Source: DAIQNV01 sp036788215 (GTDB lineage Bacteria; Planctomycetota; Phycisphaerae; Phycisphaerales; UBA1924). From it: a stretch of DNA of 28,225 nucleotides. The notes below the pieces were generated by a model, which saw only the letters and a program-made list of their open reading frames with translations, was not told the DNA's origin and searched no databases. Shown one piece after another: positions 1-8,855 of this stretch. Position 1 is the stretch's first letter, and the number at the start of each line of letters is the position of its first letter. Made by a program: the position numbers and the translations under genes. The stretch is taken from contig DAIQNV010000041.1 of assembly GCA_036788215.1 (NCBI GenBank), forward strand, positions 1 through 28,225, in the 5' to 3' direction.

Positions 1-980
1 CCGAGGTCGAGGTATCCGGCGGAGTCGTAGTGGTAGGGGTCGGAATAGCCATAGGCGTCGGTGGAGGTGACGATCTCGGCACGCGGATCCTCGTCCGTGA
101 ACGCGTGCTGGGCGGCGCGGACCGCGTCGCCGAACGGCCAGACGCGGGGCTGCGTTCCCTTGCGCACGCTGCTGTCGCTGATGCGACCGATGACCACCGG
201 GAGATCATCCGCGCGCAGCGCGGCGCGGAGGAGTTCCATCAGTTCGGCCAGGTTGGCCCGGTAGTCGGCGCTCGTCACCTCCGACTGCCCGTCCGTTTCG
301 CCCTGCATCCACACGATACCGGCGGGAACGAGGATGTCGGGCGTGCCGTCGTGGTTCACGTCCGCGTTCGTGGTCGCGCGGGCGATCGTCGCGAGCGCGT
401 GGTCGTACTGATTGATCCCGCGACGCGGCCCTTCGCCGCGAGCGTCGTGCGGGTCCCACGTGCCGTAGGGGGCGTGCCGATCATCGATGCTCGACCCGCC
501 CCTCGAATATTTGATGATCGCGATGTCCTCGTCGGGGCGCAGCTCGCGCAGGCGGCGGCCGAACGTCAGCTCCGGACCGAAGCGGCCGGATCGAGTCACT
601 GCCTGTGTCGTCGACGTCGCGCCCGTGCCGAACCCCGGACCGAGCCCGCTCCACACGCCTTCACCGGTCGCCGGCACAAAGTCATTTCGAGGCGCGCCCA
701 GAAAGATGTACGCCCCCGGCACCGTGGCGTTGAGGTCTGAAGGAAGGTCGGAGACAACGCCGTACCCCTCCATGTTGGACTGCCCGGCGAGCAGGTAGAC
801 ATGCACGACAAGGGGCTCGGGCCGCGACGGACCAGCGGACTCGCCCGGCGGCGGGGAAGATCGGCCCCCGACCTGCGGATCATCCGTCGCACCCAAGCTC
901 CCGGTGAGCACAACACAGGCAAGGAGGAAGTTTCCGGCGAACCGGACGAGTCGGGACTCGGTGCGGGAGCGGTTGATCAT
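1..980 (-). CDS. Sialate O-acetylesterase-like (SASA family) carbohydrate esterase, 3' end cut by window edge
   Basis: This gene reads from an ATG at 980 leftwards off the window, giving 326 complete codons with no stop. The N-terminus has a short basic stretch and a hydrophobic segment (about residues 12-30), so the product is probably exported. A Pro/Ser-rich linker leads into a SASA (DUF303) SGNH-like esterase domain: the nucleophile motif GQSNM with Ser68, the block WMQGETD at 224-230, and the D-x-x-H catalytic pair Asp314/His317 near the cut end. Family members remove acetyl groups from sialic acid or from other sugars such as acetylated plant or algal glycans; the sequence does not say which. 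An insert at about 207-215 (DVNHDGTPD) matches a DxNxDGxxD calcium-loop pattern. No Shine-Dalgarno is seen; a TATCGT box lies 6 bases before the ATG. It follows the regulator gene on the same strand and probably serves the neighbouring glycoside operon. The family call is firm; the substrate is unknown. Confidence 0.85.
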   Translation of the reverse strand, partial: MINRSRTESRLVRFAGNFLLACVVLTGSLGATDDPQVGGRSSPPPGESAGPSRPEPLVVHVYLLAGQSNMEGYGVVSDLPSDLNATVPGAYIFLGAPRNDFVPATGEGVWSGLGPGFGTGATSTTQAVTRSGRFGPELTFGRRLRELRPDEDIAIIKYSRGGSSIDDRHAPYGTWDPHDARGEGPRRGINQYDHALATIARATTNADVNHDGTPDILVPAGIVWMQGETDGQSEVTSADYRANLAELMELLRAALRADDLPVVIGRISDSSVRKGTQPRVWPFGDAVRAAQHAFTDEDPRAEIVTSTDAYGYSDPYHYDSAGYLDL

Positions 981-1213
981 GGAGGCACGATAAGTCCGAT
1001 CGCGTTCGACGGCGGAACTCCTTTCAAAGAACGAACAGAAACGCCCAGAAGTCGATCCGGATGAACCGGAAAGGCGGTCAGCACGCGGAACGCTCGCCCC
1101 TTTTCCCAGCCGGGTCTCGGCAGCCTTCTGCGGGGACGCCGAGCACTGGAGTCAGGCCACCTCCCCCTGGTCCGTCTTGTGCGAACGAGGCGCGTTGACC
1201 CCGCGCCGTGCGG
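981..1213. other. Intergenic region between the regulator and esterase genes
   Basis: These 233 bases separate the stop of the XylR-like gene from the esterase start, both on the minus strand. Apart from the TATCGT box I see only an imperfect hairpin with CTCGGC/GCCGAG arms at about 1118-1144. It has no T-run, so I do not call it a terminator. No convincing open reading frame is present. Confidence 0.4.
987..992 (-). promoter_or_regulatory. Candidate -10 box (TATCGT) for leaderless start of the esterase gene
   Basis: TATCGT on the minus strand ends 6 bases before the ATG at 980, and the bases between (GCCTCC) are not a ribosome binding site. A transcript from this box would start at or next to the ATG. 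It is one of seven similar arrangements in the window. Confidence 0.45.
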
Positions 1214-2383
1214 TCACCTCGGGCGGAACACACGCCGGTAACGGAGAGGCGTTGTGCCTCGGTCCGCGCGAAACGCCTCGATCATGTATCGGGTCGAGCC
1301 GAAGCCGCAGCGGTCCGCCACTGTGGAGACCGGCAGGTCCGTCTCGACGAGCAGGCCGGCGGCCTTGCTGACGCGGATCCGGCGGATCTCCTGACCGGGG
1401 CTTCGCCCGATAGCGCGGAGAAAGCGCCGCTCCAGTGCGCGGCGTGAGATCGGCACCCGGTCGAGGATGTCGTCGACGGTCAGCGGCCGATTGGTGTGAT
1501 GGTGTATGAACCGAAGAGCAGTGACGACGTCGTCATCGTCGAGTGCGAAGGTATCGGTCGATGCACGCGTGTTGATGGCGATCGGCTCGAAGAACACCTC
1601 CCGCTCGGTCGGACGCGACCGCGCCATGAGCGTGTCGAGCATGTGCGCCGCTCGGTACCCGATCTGTTCGGCGGGACGGACGACTCCCGACACGCTGGGG
1701 TGCGCCACTTCGCAGAGCAGATCGTCGTCGTCGCCCGCGAGGACCGCGATCTCGGAGGGTACATCCAGCCCGGCGCGGCGTGCCGCCGCGACGACCTGGA
1801 CACCGCGCGGCGCCGACCATGTCAGGACGGCGCAGGGCCGAGTCAAGGAACCGAGCCACGCCGAGAGCCCGGCGAGGGGATCGGCCGTTGACTCGCGGCC
1901 TTTCGCCGGCTTGTAGTCGCTGACCAGACATCCGGCGGCGGTCACGCGCTCGAGGAACGCCGCCCGGTGGGTTTCGACAAAGGATCTCGGGCGCTGCCCG
2001 CAATAGCCGAAGGACCGGAACCCTCGTTCCAGGAGGTAGTCAGCAGCCATGACCGCCGCCGATCGCTGGTTGGTCGTCACGCGGCAGAAGGGTGTCCCGC
2101 TCAACTCGATCCCGGAGACATTGACCGCTGGAACGCCTGTGCCGGCCAGGTGTTCGGCCATCGCCGGGCTGGTCACGCGGGCGATTACGCCGTCTCCTGC
2201 CCAGGCCTTCGGGAGGCGGAGCGACTCACGCTGGCCCCGCTCCTCGAGCCAGAGGTCCCACCCGCCCTGCTCGTGCGCGTACTGGGAGATCCCTCGGACG
2301 ATCCGGCGGCCCCAGCCCGACGAGGTATCGACGAGTAGGGCGATGCGTGGGTGTGCGCTCACGCTCTCATTGAACCAGCCCAA
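1214..2383 (-). CDS. XylR-like AraC-family transcriptional regulator with LacI-type sugar-binding domain
   Basis: The 389-residue product has the two-part build of E. coli XylR. Residues about 10-280 form a LacI/periplasmic-binding-like sensor, beginning HPRIALLVDTSSGWGRRIV and containing the typical block IAVLAGDDDDLLCEVAHPS. Residues about 285-385 are a double helix-turn-helix AraC DNA-binding domain (PLTVDDILDRVPISRR, then VSTVADRCGFGSTRYMI and a Phe/Arg-rich end). Such proteins bind a free sugar and switch neighbouring catabolic genes. It is divergent from the symporter operon and upstream of the esterase, so it most likely controls both. The listed start is a TTG at 2383; a GTG at 2362 is equally compatible with the family N-terminus, and neither has a strong ribosome binding site. 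A TAAAAT -10-like box at 2425-2420 suits this gene. The ligand is not identifiable. Confidence 0.9.
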   Translation of the reverse strand: MGWFNESVSAHPRIALLVDTSSGWGRRIVRGISQYAHEQGGWDLWLEERGQRESLRLPKAWAGDGVIARVTSPAMAEHLAGTGVPAVNVSGIELSGTPFCRVTTNQRSAAVMAADYLLERGFRSFGYCGQRPRSFVETHRAAFLERVTAAGCLVSDYKPAKGRESTADPLAGLSAWLGSLTRPCAVLTWSAPRGVQVVAAARRAGLDVPSEIAVLAGDDDDLLCEVAHPSVSGVVRPAEQIGYRAAHMLDTLMARSRPTEREVFFEPIAINTRASTDTFALDDDDVVTALRFIHHHTNRPLTVDDILDRVPISRRALERRFLRAIGRSPGQEIRRIRVSKAAGLLVETDLPVSTVADRCGFGSTRYMIEAFRADRGTTPLRYRRVFRPR

Positions 2384-2407
2384 TCTCGTCTCGGCCAGAC
2401 CATGTGA

Positions 2408-2447
2408 CGCAATTTCTGCATTTTATGCCGCAATCGCGTCTTGCGGC
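2408..2447. promoter_or_regulatory. Candidate operator and promoter core for the divergent regulator/symporter genes
   Basis: Within the 124-base divergent gap, CGCAAT occurs at 2408-2413 and 2429-2434, a direct repeat at 21-base spacing (two helical turns), which is how AraC-family half-sites are commonly arranged. The second half-site is also the left arm of a perfect inverted repeat GCCGCAA (2427-2433) / TTGCGGC (2441-2447). Between the half-sites is an unusually AT-rich stretch with GCAT-TTT-ATGC (2418-2428). Read on the minus strand this contains TAAAAT (2425-2420), a good -10 for the regulator. Binding by the regulator is inferred, not shown. Confidence 0.5.
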
Positions 2448-2507
2448 GGGCCGCTCGGTCCGCGACACTCCTGAGACAACGAACCGGGCAACCGGCGCGA
2501 CCCACCG

Positions 2508-4382
2508 ATGCAGACACTCGACTACATCGTGATCCTCGTCTACCTCCTCGGACTGGCGGGCGTGGCGATCACGTGTTCGAGGTTGGTCCGCAGTTCGAGC
2601 GACATGTTCCAGGCGGGCGGGCGAAGCCCCTGGTGGGTGAGCGGCCTGAGCAGCTTCATGACGATGTTCAGCGCGGGCACGTTCGTCGTGTGGGGGGGCA
2701 TCGCGTACCGCTATGGTTTGGTGGCAGTGTCCATCAGCATGTGCTACGGCGTAGCCGCGATCGGCGCGGGGCTGCTCCTGGGCTGGCGTTGGCGGAGGCT
2801 CGGCGTCTCGTCCGCTGCGGAGTTCATCGAGCTCCGCTTCGGGAAGGGGCTCGTCCGCTTCTACACCTGGGTCCAGGGCATCTTCTATATGTTCACCGCG
2901 GGTGGAGCGATCTACGGGCTGGCGGTGATCGTGTGCGCTCTGGTCGTCATCCCTCCGGGCAGCGCGCTCATGGTCCTGTCGGACCCGCAGACCCTGGACC
3001 CGGTGACCGGGGCCGCCAATCTCTCGGTAGCCCTCACGTCGATCGCGGTTCTCGGCGTCGTGGTGCTGATCGCGTTCAGTGGCGGGCTCTGGGGCGTGCT
3101 CGTCACCGATGTTCTTCAGTTCATCGTGCTGACCTGCTCGGTCGCCGTTGTCGTGCCGCTGATGCTGATGCACCCGTCCGTGGGCGGGCTGGGCGGGCTC
3201 GTTCGAGAGGCGCCGCAGGGCATGTTCGCGTTGACCGCCGGTTCGTTCACCTGGTGGTTCCTCGCGCTCTGGGTCGCGGTTCACTTCTTCAAGATCGGTG
3301 CCGAGTGGGCCTTCGTGCAGCGATTCACGTGCGTGCCCTCGGAGCGCGACGCGGTGCTGTCGGGGGTGCTCTTCGGCGTGATGTATCTGCTGAGCCCCGT
3401 CCTGTGGATGATGCCGCCGATTGCGTTCCGGCTCATCCGGCCGCTCCCCGAGGGCGTCGACCCGGCGTCGACCGACGCGGTGATCCTGGGCGAGCAGGCG
3501 TACATCCTCGCCTGCCAGTCGGTCCTCCCCGCGGGGATGGTCGGGCTGATGGTGGCCGCGATGATCTCCGCGACCGCTTCGATGGCGACGACTCAGCTGA
3601 ACGTGTATGCCGGCGCGTTCACCCGCGAGCTGGCCACGGTCTTCCGCATCCCGCGTGATTCCGACCGGGCGCTGGTCTGGATCGGCCGGGCGCTCACCGT
3701 CGCCCTGGGCGTCCTGATACTCGCGGGCGCCCTCGTGCTCAACAAGTACAAGTGGTACACCGAGTATGTCTTGGCGACGACGGCACTGATCGTGCCGCCC
3801 CTGCTGATCCCGACGCTCTGGGGCCTGTACAGCCGGCGCATCGGTTCGGTCTCGGCGTGGGCGGTGGCGCTCGCCGGGCTCATCCTGGCCGTCATCGCCA
3901 AGACCGGGTGCGTACCCGGCGGCTGGATGGACGGGCTGGTCGTGGCGCGGTGGTATCAGTCGAACGGGCGTGTCGGCGATCTCCTGATCGGTTCCGTCCC
4001 GCCGCTCGCGATCCTCGCCCTCGCCGAGATCACCGGCCTGCTCAGCCGGAGCGGCACGCAGGCCGGCTGGGACCGCGTCGATCGCTTCAGGTCTCAGCAT
4101 GTTGCCTCGCGCATCACCGGTTCGGCCTCGACGCTCCCGGCAACGATCTCCGGATGGACGGTCGCGGCGATCGCGTTGCTCATGGCGCTGATCGCGTTGC
4201 TGGCCCCGTCGCCACCGCCCACCGCTGCGGCAGCGCAGCCCGCTTCGGACCGGTTGATCCTCCTGGCGTTCGCGGGATTGCTCGCGGTGATCGCGGCGGT
4301 CGTGCTGCTCGCCTCGCGATTCGCCCGCTCGCGTCTCGGGGGTGCGGACAACACAGGGGGGAACCATCGTGCTTCATCGTGA
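2508..4382 (+). CDS. Sodium:solute symporter (SSS/SSF family)
   Basis: The product is a 624-residue integral membrane protein with about 13 hydrophobic segments spread along its length. Its opening, a first membrane helix followed by a stretch with SSSDMFQAGGRSPWW and then GLSSFMTMFSAGTFVVWGG, is characteristic of the solute:sodium symporter family, in which this region forms the first part of the LeuT-like core. The family couples inward sodium flow to uptake of sugars, sialic acid, amino acids or vitamins. It is the first gene of the plus-strand operon and overlaps the downstream FAD gene by 14 bases, so the cargo is probably a sugar or sugar acid released by the glycosidases. The C-terminal part after about residue 540 has two further hydrophobic segments separated by a Pro/Ala-rich loop. 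The ATG at 2508 fits the family length; no strong ribosome binding site precedes it. The exact substrate cannot be assigned. Confidence 0.9.
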   Translation: MQTLDYIVILVYLLGLAGVAITCSRLVRSSSDMFQAGGRSPWWVSGLSSFMTMFSAGTFVVWGGIAYRYGLVAVSISMCYGVAAIGAGLLLGWRWRRLGVSSAAEFIELRFGKGLVRFYTWVQGIFYMFTAGGAIYGLAVIVCALVVIPPGSALMVLSDPQTLDPVTGAANLSVALTSIAVLGVVVLIAFSGGLWGVLVTDVLQFIVLTCSVAVVVPLMLMHPSVGGLGGLVREAPQGMFALTAGSFTWWFLALWVAVHFFKIGAEWAFVQRFTCVPSERDAVLSGVLFGVMYLLSPVLWMMPPIAFRLIRPLPEGVDPASTDAVILGEQAYILACQSVLPAGMVGLMVAAMISATASMATTQLNVYAGAFTRELATVFRIPRDSDRALVWIGRALTVALGVLILAGALVLNKYKWYTEYVLATTALIVPPLLIPTLWGLYSRRIGSVSAWAVALAGLILAVIAKTGCVPGGWMDGLVVARWYQSNGRVGDLLIGSVPPLAILALAEITGLLSRSGTQAGWDRVDRFRSQHVASRITGSASTLPATISGWTVAAIALLMALIALLAPSPPPTAAAAQPASDRLILLAFAGLLAVIAAVVLLASRFARSRLGGADNTGGNHRASS

Positions 4383-6693
4383 CGAATCGCGCGAACGCTC
4401 GCTGCGCACCAAACAGATCGAGTGCGATCTCGTCGTCGTGGGAGGCGGCATCGCGGGCGTGTGCGCCGCGGTCACCGCCGCCCGGTGCGGCCTGCGGGTG
4501 ACCCTTGTCCAGGACCGGCCGGTGCTGGGCGGGAACGCGTCGAGCGAGGTCCGCCTGTGGATCCTCGGCGCGACGAGCCACCTCGGGAACAACAACCGCT
4601 GGTCGAGGGAGGGGGGCGTTCTTGACGAGCTGCTCTGCGAGAACATGTTCCGCAACCGGGAGGGCAACCCGCTCATCTTCGACACGATCCTCCTCGAGTG
4701 GGTCCGGCGGGAACGGAACATCACGCTGCTGCTGAACACCGCGGCCTTCGACGTCGGCAAGCGGGGGCCCGACCGGATCGAAGGGGTCCGCGCCTTCTGC
4801 AGCCAGAACTCGACGATGTACGACCTCCGGGCGCCCTTCTTCTGCGACGCATCGGGCGACGGCGTCGTTGGATTTCTCGCGGGCGCCGCGTTCCGCATCG
4901 GCGCCGAGACGCGCGAGGAGTTCGACGAGGGCTTCGCCCCCGACGAGGCGTTCGGGCACCTGCTCGGGCATTCGATCTACTTCTACAGCAAGGACACGGG
5001 GCGGCCGGTCGAGTTCGTCCCGCCGAGCTTCGCGCTCGACGACATCAGGGCGATCCCGCGCTACCGGACCTTCAACGCCAAGGATCAGGGCTGCCAGCTC
5101 TGGTGGATCGAGTACGGGGGGCGGCTCGACACGATCCACGACACCGAGGAGATCAAGTGGGAGCTGTGGCGGGTCGTCTACGGCGTCTGGAACCACATCA
5201 AGAACTCCGGCGAGTTCCCGGAAGCCGAGACGATGACCCTCGAGTGGGTGGGCACGATCCCGGGCAAGCGTGAAAGCCGACGGTTCGAAGGCGACACGAT
5301 GCTCACGCAGCGAGACATCGTGGAGCAGCGGCGCCACGCCGACGCGGTCTCCTTCGGCGGCTGGGCCCTCGACCTCCACCCCGCGGACGGCGTGTACAGC
5401 AAGGGCGACGGCTGCGTGCAGTACCACAGCAAGGGTGTTTATCAGATCCCGTACCGCTCGATGTACAGCCGCAACATCGAGAACCTGTTCCTCGCCGGCC
5501 GGATCATCAGCACATCGCATGTCGCGTTCGGCTCCACCCGGGTCATGGCGACGTGCGGGCACAACGCCCAGACGGTGGGCGTCGCGGCGGCCCTGTGCCT
5601 GGAGCACGCGGTCGACCCGCGTGGTCTCGTCGAGTCGGGTCGGATGGAGGAGATGCAGCGGGAACTGCTGCGCCGTGGCCAGCACATACCCGGGGTGGCG
5701 CTGGATGACCCGGACGATCTCGTGCGCTCCGCTCGGCTCTCGGCCACCAGCACGTTCGACATCCAGAGCGTGCCGGTGAGCGACGAGATGCTGACGCTCG
5801 AGGACGGCGTCGGCAACTGGATCCCCGTCCGCGCCGGCGCCCTTCCGGGGGTCACTCTCATGATCGACGCCGCTTCCCCGACGGACGTGGTCGTGGAAGC
5901 CAGGACGTGCTCGCGCCATGGTTCGTTCACGCCCGATACGCTCTCGGCCCGGGCCGTCGTCCGCGTTGAGGCGGGGGAACGCCAGCAGGTCCATTTCGAT
6001 CTGGACGGGCGGATCGAGGAGGACCAGTACGTGCTGCTGCTCGTCCGGCCCGATCCGGCGCTCAGAGTCGCGACGTCGGACCTGCTCGTGACGGGGCTCG
6101 TATCGGCCACGAATCGATTCAACCGCCGCGTCGCCAAGTCGAGCGTGCAGCAGCCGCCGGAGGGTTCCGGCATCGATCGCTTCGAGTTCTGGAGGCCTCT
6201 GCGTCGGCCGGCAGGCCGGCTCGTGGCGATGTCCTTCGACGAGCCGCTCCCGGCCTTCTCGGTGGAACACCTGGGCAACGGGTTCGCCCGTCCCACGACG
6301 CGGTCGAACGCTTGGGTCGCGAGGCCGGACGACCCGGCGCCCGCGGTCACGTGCGCGTGGGATGAGCCCAGGAGCATCGCGCGGATCGAGCTGGACTTCG
6401 ATACGGACTGGGATCACCCGATGGAATCGACGCTGATGGGTCACCCCGAGCGGATCATGCCGCAGTGCGTCCGGTCGCTCCGCGTCGTGAATGTCGCCGA
6501 CGATCGAACGGTCGCCGTGCTGACGGAGAATCACCAAACGCGGCGCACGCTCGTACTCGACGAGCCGATCGAGACATCGGCGCTTCGGATCGAGGTCGAT
6601 CACACACCACACTGCCCCGCGTCCCTGTTCGGCCTCAGGGTCTACGGGAAGGCATCGCATCTGATCCATGACCCGCACGGAGCCTCATCATGA
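4369..6693 (+). CDS. FAD-dependent oxidoreductase (FAD_oxidored type) with C-terminal discoidin-like region
   Basis: The N-terminal half carries a dinucleotide-binding fold (DLVVVGGGIAGVCAA, glycines at 25-27 and 30) followed by LGGNASSEVRLWILGA, a block typical of PF12831-type FAD-dependent oxidoreductases. A second FAD-contact block (NLFLAGRIISTSHVAFGSTR) lies around residues 370-390. The last 150 or so residues read like a galactose-binding/discoidin-type beta domain (ending ASLFGLRVYGK). No signal peptide is seen, so the protein is probably cytoplasmic. I chose the GTG at 4369 because AGGGGGGA sits six bases upstream; a GTG at 4342 would add nine residues. It overlaps the symporter gene by 14 bases and shares an ATGA with the next gene, so translation is probably coupled. 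Members recur in planctomycete glycan loci, but their substrate is poorly known; oxidation of a sugar or a glycan-derived molecule is an inference. Confidence 0.85.
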   Translation: MLHRDESRERSLRTKQIECDLVVVGGGIAGVCAAVTAARCGLRVTLVQDRPVLGGNASSEVRLWILGATSHLGNNNRWSREGGVLDELLCENMFRNREGNPLIFDTILLEWVRRERNITLLLNTAAFDVGKRGPDRIEGVRAFCSQNSTMYDLRAPFFCDASGDGVVGFLAGAAFRIGAETREEFDEGFAPDEAFGHLLGHSIYFYSKDTGRPVEFVPPSFALDDIRAIPRYRTFNAKDQGCQLWWIEYGGRLDTIHDTEEIKWELWRVVYGVWNHIKNSGEFPEAETMTLEWVGTIPGKRESRRFEGDTMLTQRDIVEQRRHADAVSFGGWALDLHPADGVYSKGDGCVQYHSKGVYQIPYRSMYSRNIENLFLAGRIISTSHVAFGSTRVMATCGHNAQTVGVAAALCLEHAVDPRGLVESGRMEEMQRELLRRGQHIPGVALDDPDDLVRSARLSATSTFDIQSVPVSDEMLTLEDGVGNWIPVRAGALPGVTLMIDAASPTDVVVEARTCSRHGSFTPDTLSARAVVRVEAGERQQVHFDLDGRIEEDQYVLLLVRPDPALRVATSDLLVTGLVSATNRFNRRVAKSSVQQPPEGSGIDRFEFWRPLRRPAGRLVAMSFDEPLPAFSVEHLGNGFARPTTRSNAWVARPDDPAPAVTCAWDEPRSIARIELDFDTDWDHPMESTLMGHPERIMPQCVRSLRVVNVADDRTVAVLTENHQTRRTLVLDEPIETSALRIEVDHTPHCPASLFGLRVYGKASHLIHDPHGASS

Positions 6694-8789
6694 AAAGATC
6701 AACAGCCTTTATCGCAGCGGCCCTGGCGCTTCTCGTGTTCGGCGGCCGGTCACTGCTGGCGGCACCGGTGCCCGGCGGGCTGACCGAGCGCACCGATCTC
6801 AACTCGGATTGGGTTTTCTCTATCGATCCGCTCGGGTCGGGCGAACAGAACGGCTGGCACCGTCCGCCGGACGGTTGGAACGGGAGCGAGCCCGTCGAGC
6901 ACCCTCGGTGGGACCCGGTGACCATCCCGCACAACTGGACGCTGGACCCTCGGTTCCCGTACTTCGGCAAGGCGTGGTACCGCAGGTCCGTCATGGTGGG
7001 GCAAGGCGCTGCCGACCGCCGGTATGTGCTCAGGTTCGGGCCGGTGTACCACCGCTGCCGTGTTTTCGTGAACGGCGTTGAAGCCGGTGCACACGAGGGC
7101 GGGTACACCCCCTTCGAGATCGACATCACCGAGCAGATCGAGCCCGGGCGATTCAACCTTCTCGCGGTCGAGGTCGACAACAGCTGGACGAAGCAGACGC
7201 TGCCCGGCGCAAGACCGGGCCGAGAGCCCGCCGACCAGGTCTTCCCGTGGTGGCCGTCCGGAGGGCTCGTGGGCGGAGTCTCGCTCTGGGAGCACCCGCC
7301 CCTCTCGGTTCAGCACCACGAGGTCGCGAGTTCGATCGACTTCGGTTTGGGCCGGGTCACGGTTGATGTCACGCTCTCGCTGGCCGACCAACGGGCCGAG
7401 CCCTCCCCGGTCTCGATCGAGGTCGTGATCGCGGACACGCAGCGCCCGGACGCGCCCCTGTTCACGTTCATCCGCGAGACGCTTCCAGACGCCGATGGCA
7501 GCATCCGAGCGACGTGGGAGACGGCTCTCGACGAGCTCGAGCTGTGGGATCTGGATCGGCCCGAGCTCTACTTCAGCACGATCCGTGTCCGCGACGGGGA
7601 CGAGCTCCTCGCGGAGGACCGCGAGCGGTTCGGCATCCGCTCCTTCGTGATCGACGGCATACAGGTGCTGCTGAACAACGAGCCGATCCGTCTCGGTGGG
7701 GCGAACCGGGCGTTCGATCATCCCCGCGCGGGAACAATGGACCCGCCGGAGGTTGTCGCCGAGGATGGCACGCTGCTCAAGCGCGGCTCGATGGACTTCG
7801 GCCGTCTCCAGCACCAGCCGCTCTCCAAGGCCATGCTCGACTGGGCCGACGAGAACGGGCTGCTCGTGATTCAGGAAGCGGGAGCGTGGCAGCTCACCGC
7901 CGCCCAGCTCGCCGATCCGCTCATCCAGGCCAAGTACAAGGCCCAGCTGCGCGAGACCGTCGAGATGAGCCGCAACCACCCGTGCGTGATCGGCTGGAGC
8001 GTCGGCAACGAGTACGAGTCCTGGACACCCGAGGGCGTGGCGTGGACGCGCGAGATGAAGCGATTCCTACGCGAAGAGCTGGGCGTCGCGCTGCCGATCA
8101 TGAACGCCGAGCACTCGGTGGCCTGGGGCCATGTCCGCGAGCTCGTTGCCGCCGCCCCCTCGTTGGATCAGGTCGATCGATCGCTCTTCAGCCTCGACCA
8201 CCAGGACATCCTGTGCATCAACTGGTACGGATCGGCGAACGGGCTGGCGCGGAACCTGGAGATTGTGACCGCGCTCTGGCCGGGCAGGCCCGTGCTCGTG
8301 ACCGAGTTCGGCGTCCGCGCCGACGAGTCGACGCCCGAGCGTCGAGAGGCCCATCTCCGCTCCTTCGCGGAGCTGGCCCGCTCGCGTGAGGACATCATCG
8401 GGCTGAGCTACTGGTCGTTCAACGACTACCGAAGCATGTACCCCGGGACCAACCCGGACGGCACACGCCACTGGGGCATCGTCCGGTACGATCGTTCCGA
8501 GCGTCCTCTCTTTGATGTCGTGCAGGAAGAGTTCTCCCCGCTCACGCTCCGCTTCGAGGGCGGCCAGCCCATCGTCGCCTGCCGGACCGCGTTCCCGTCC
8601 CGGATCGTGCGGAACGCCGCCGTTGAGTTCGTCAACGAGCAGGGCGATGTCGTGTCTCGCGTTACGATCGACGAACTTCGCCCCGGGCAGGAGCGCGCGC
8701 TCCGGTACCCGGACGGAGCCACCGGCGTGCGGGTACTCTCGGCAACCGGCTTCGAGATCGTGCCGCTGGCCGCTCCGCCCACCGAATGA
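6690..8789 (+). CDS. Exported glycoside hydrolase family 2 enzyme (beta-galactosidase/beta-glucuronidase-like)
   Basis: This 699-residue protein begins with a signal peptide (MKRSTAFIAAALALLVFGG, cleavage probable near residue 25). It then shows the GH2 order: a sugar-binding jelly-roll domain (about 30-200, with VTIPHNWTLDPRFPYFGKAW), an immunoglobulin-like domain (about 205-320), and a TIM barrel from about 325. The acid/base is Glu441 in WSVGNEYES and the nucleophile is Glu539 in VLVTEFGVR, so both catalytic glutamates are present. The barrel's entry region (GSMDFGRLQHQPLSKAMLDW) differs from the usual RTSHYP-type block of beta-glucuronidases, so specificity may differ. The start codon overlaps the FAD gene's stop as ATGA. 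It likely cleaves a beta-linked sugar outside the cytoplasm as part of the same degradation route. GH2 membership is secure; the exact sugar is not. Confidence 0.88.
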   Translation: MKRSTAFIAAALALLVFGGRSLLAAPVPGGLTERTDLNSDWVFSIDPLGSGEQNGWHRPPDGWNGSEPVEHPRWDPVTIPHNWTLDPRFPYFGKAWYRRSVMVGQGAADRRYVLRFGPVYHRCRVFVNGVEAGAHEGGYTPFEIDITEQIEPGRFNLLAVEVDNSWTKQTLPGARPGREPADQVFPWWPSGGLVGGVSLWEHPPLSVQHHEVASSIDFGLGRVTVDVTLSLADQRAEPSPVSIEVVIADTQRPDAPLFTFIRETLPDADGSIRATWETALDELELWDLDRPELYFSTIRVRDGDELLAEDRERFGIRSFVIDGIQVLLNNEPIRLGGANRAFDHPRAGTMDPPEVVAEDGTLLKRGSMDFGRLQHQPLSKAMLDWADENGLLVIQEAGAWQLTAAQLADPLIQAKYKAQLRETVEMSRNHPCVIGWSVGNEYESWTPEGVAWTREMKRFLREELGVALPIMNAEHSVAWGHVRELVAAAPSLDQVDRSLFSLDHQDILCINWYGSANGLARNLEIVTALWPGRPVLVTEFGVRADESTPERREAHLRSFAELARSREDIIGLSYWSFNDYRSMYPGTNPDGTRHWGIVRYDRSERPLFDVVQEEFSPLTLRFEGGQPIVACRTAFPSRIVRNAAVEFVNEQGDVVSRVTIDELRPGQERALRYPDGATGVRVLSATGFEIVPLAAPPTE

Positions 8790-8855
8790 CCGATGCATGT
8801 GCACAGAACGACGGCTGCCCCGGTGGCCTCCGACAACGGCTCAGGGAGAAGTTCG

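Noticed and set aside
2367..4367. Long minus-strand open frame (666 codons) opposite the symporter gene
   Set aside because: Its translation is Arg/Asp/His/Glu-rich low-complexity with no domain, and the opposite strand encodes a clear SSS transporter; it is a GC-rich shadow.
4180..6678. Minus-strand open frame of 832 codons
   Set aside because: It is antisense to the FAD oxidoreductase, with Arg/Asp/Val-rich composition and no recognisable motif.
8793..8855. Earlier ATG start for the second GH2 gene
   Set aside because: It would place 21 polar residues before the signal peptide; the ATG at 8856 has GGGAGA upstream and gives a proper signal sequence.
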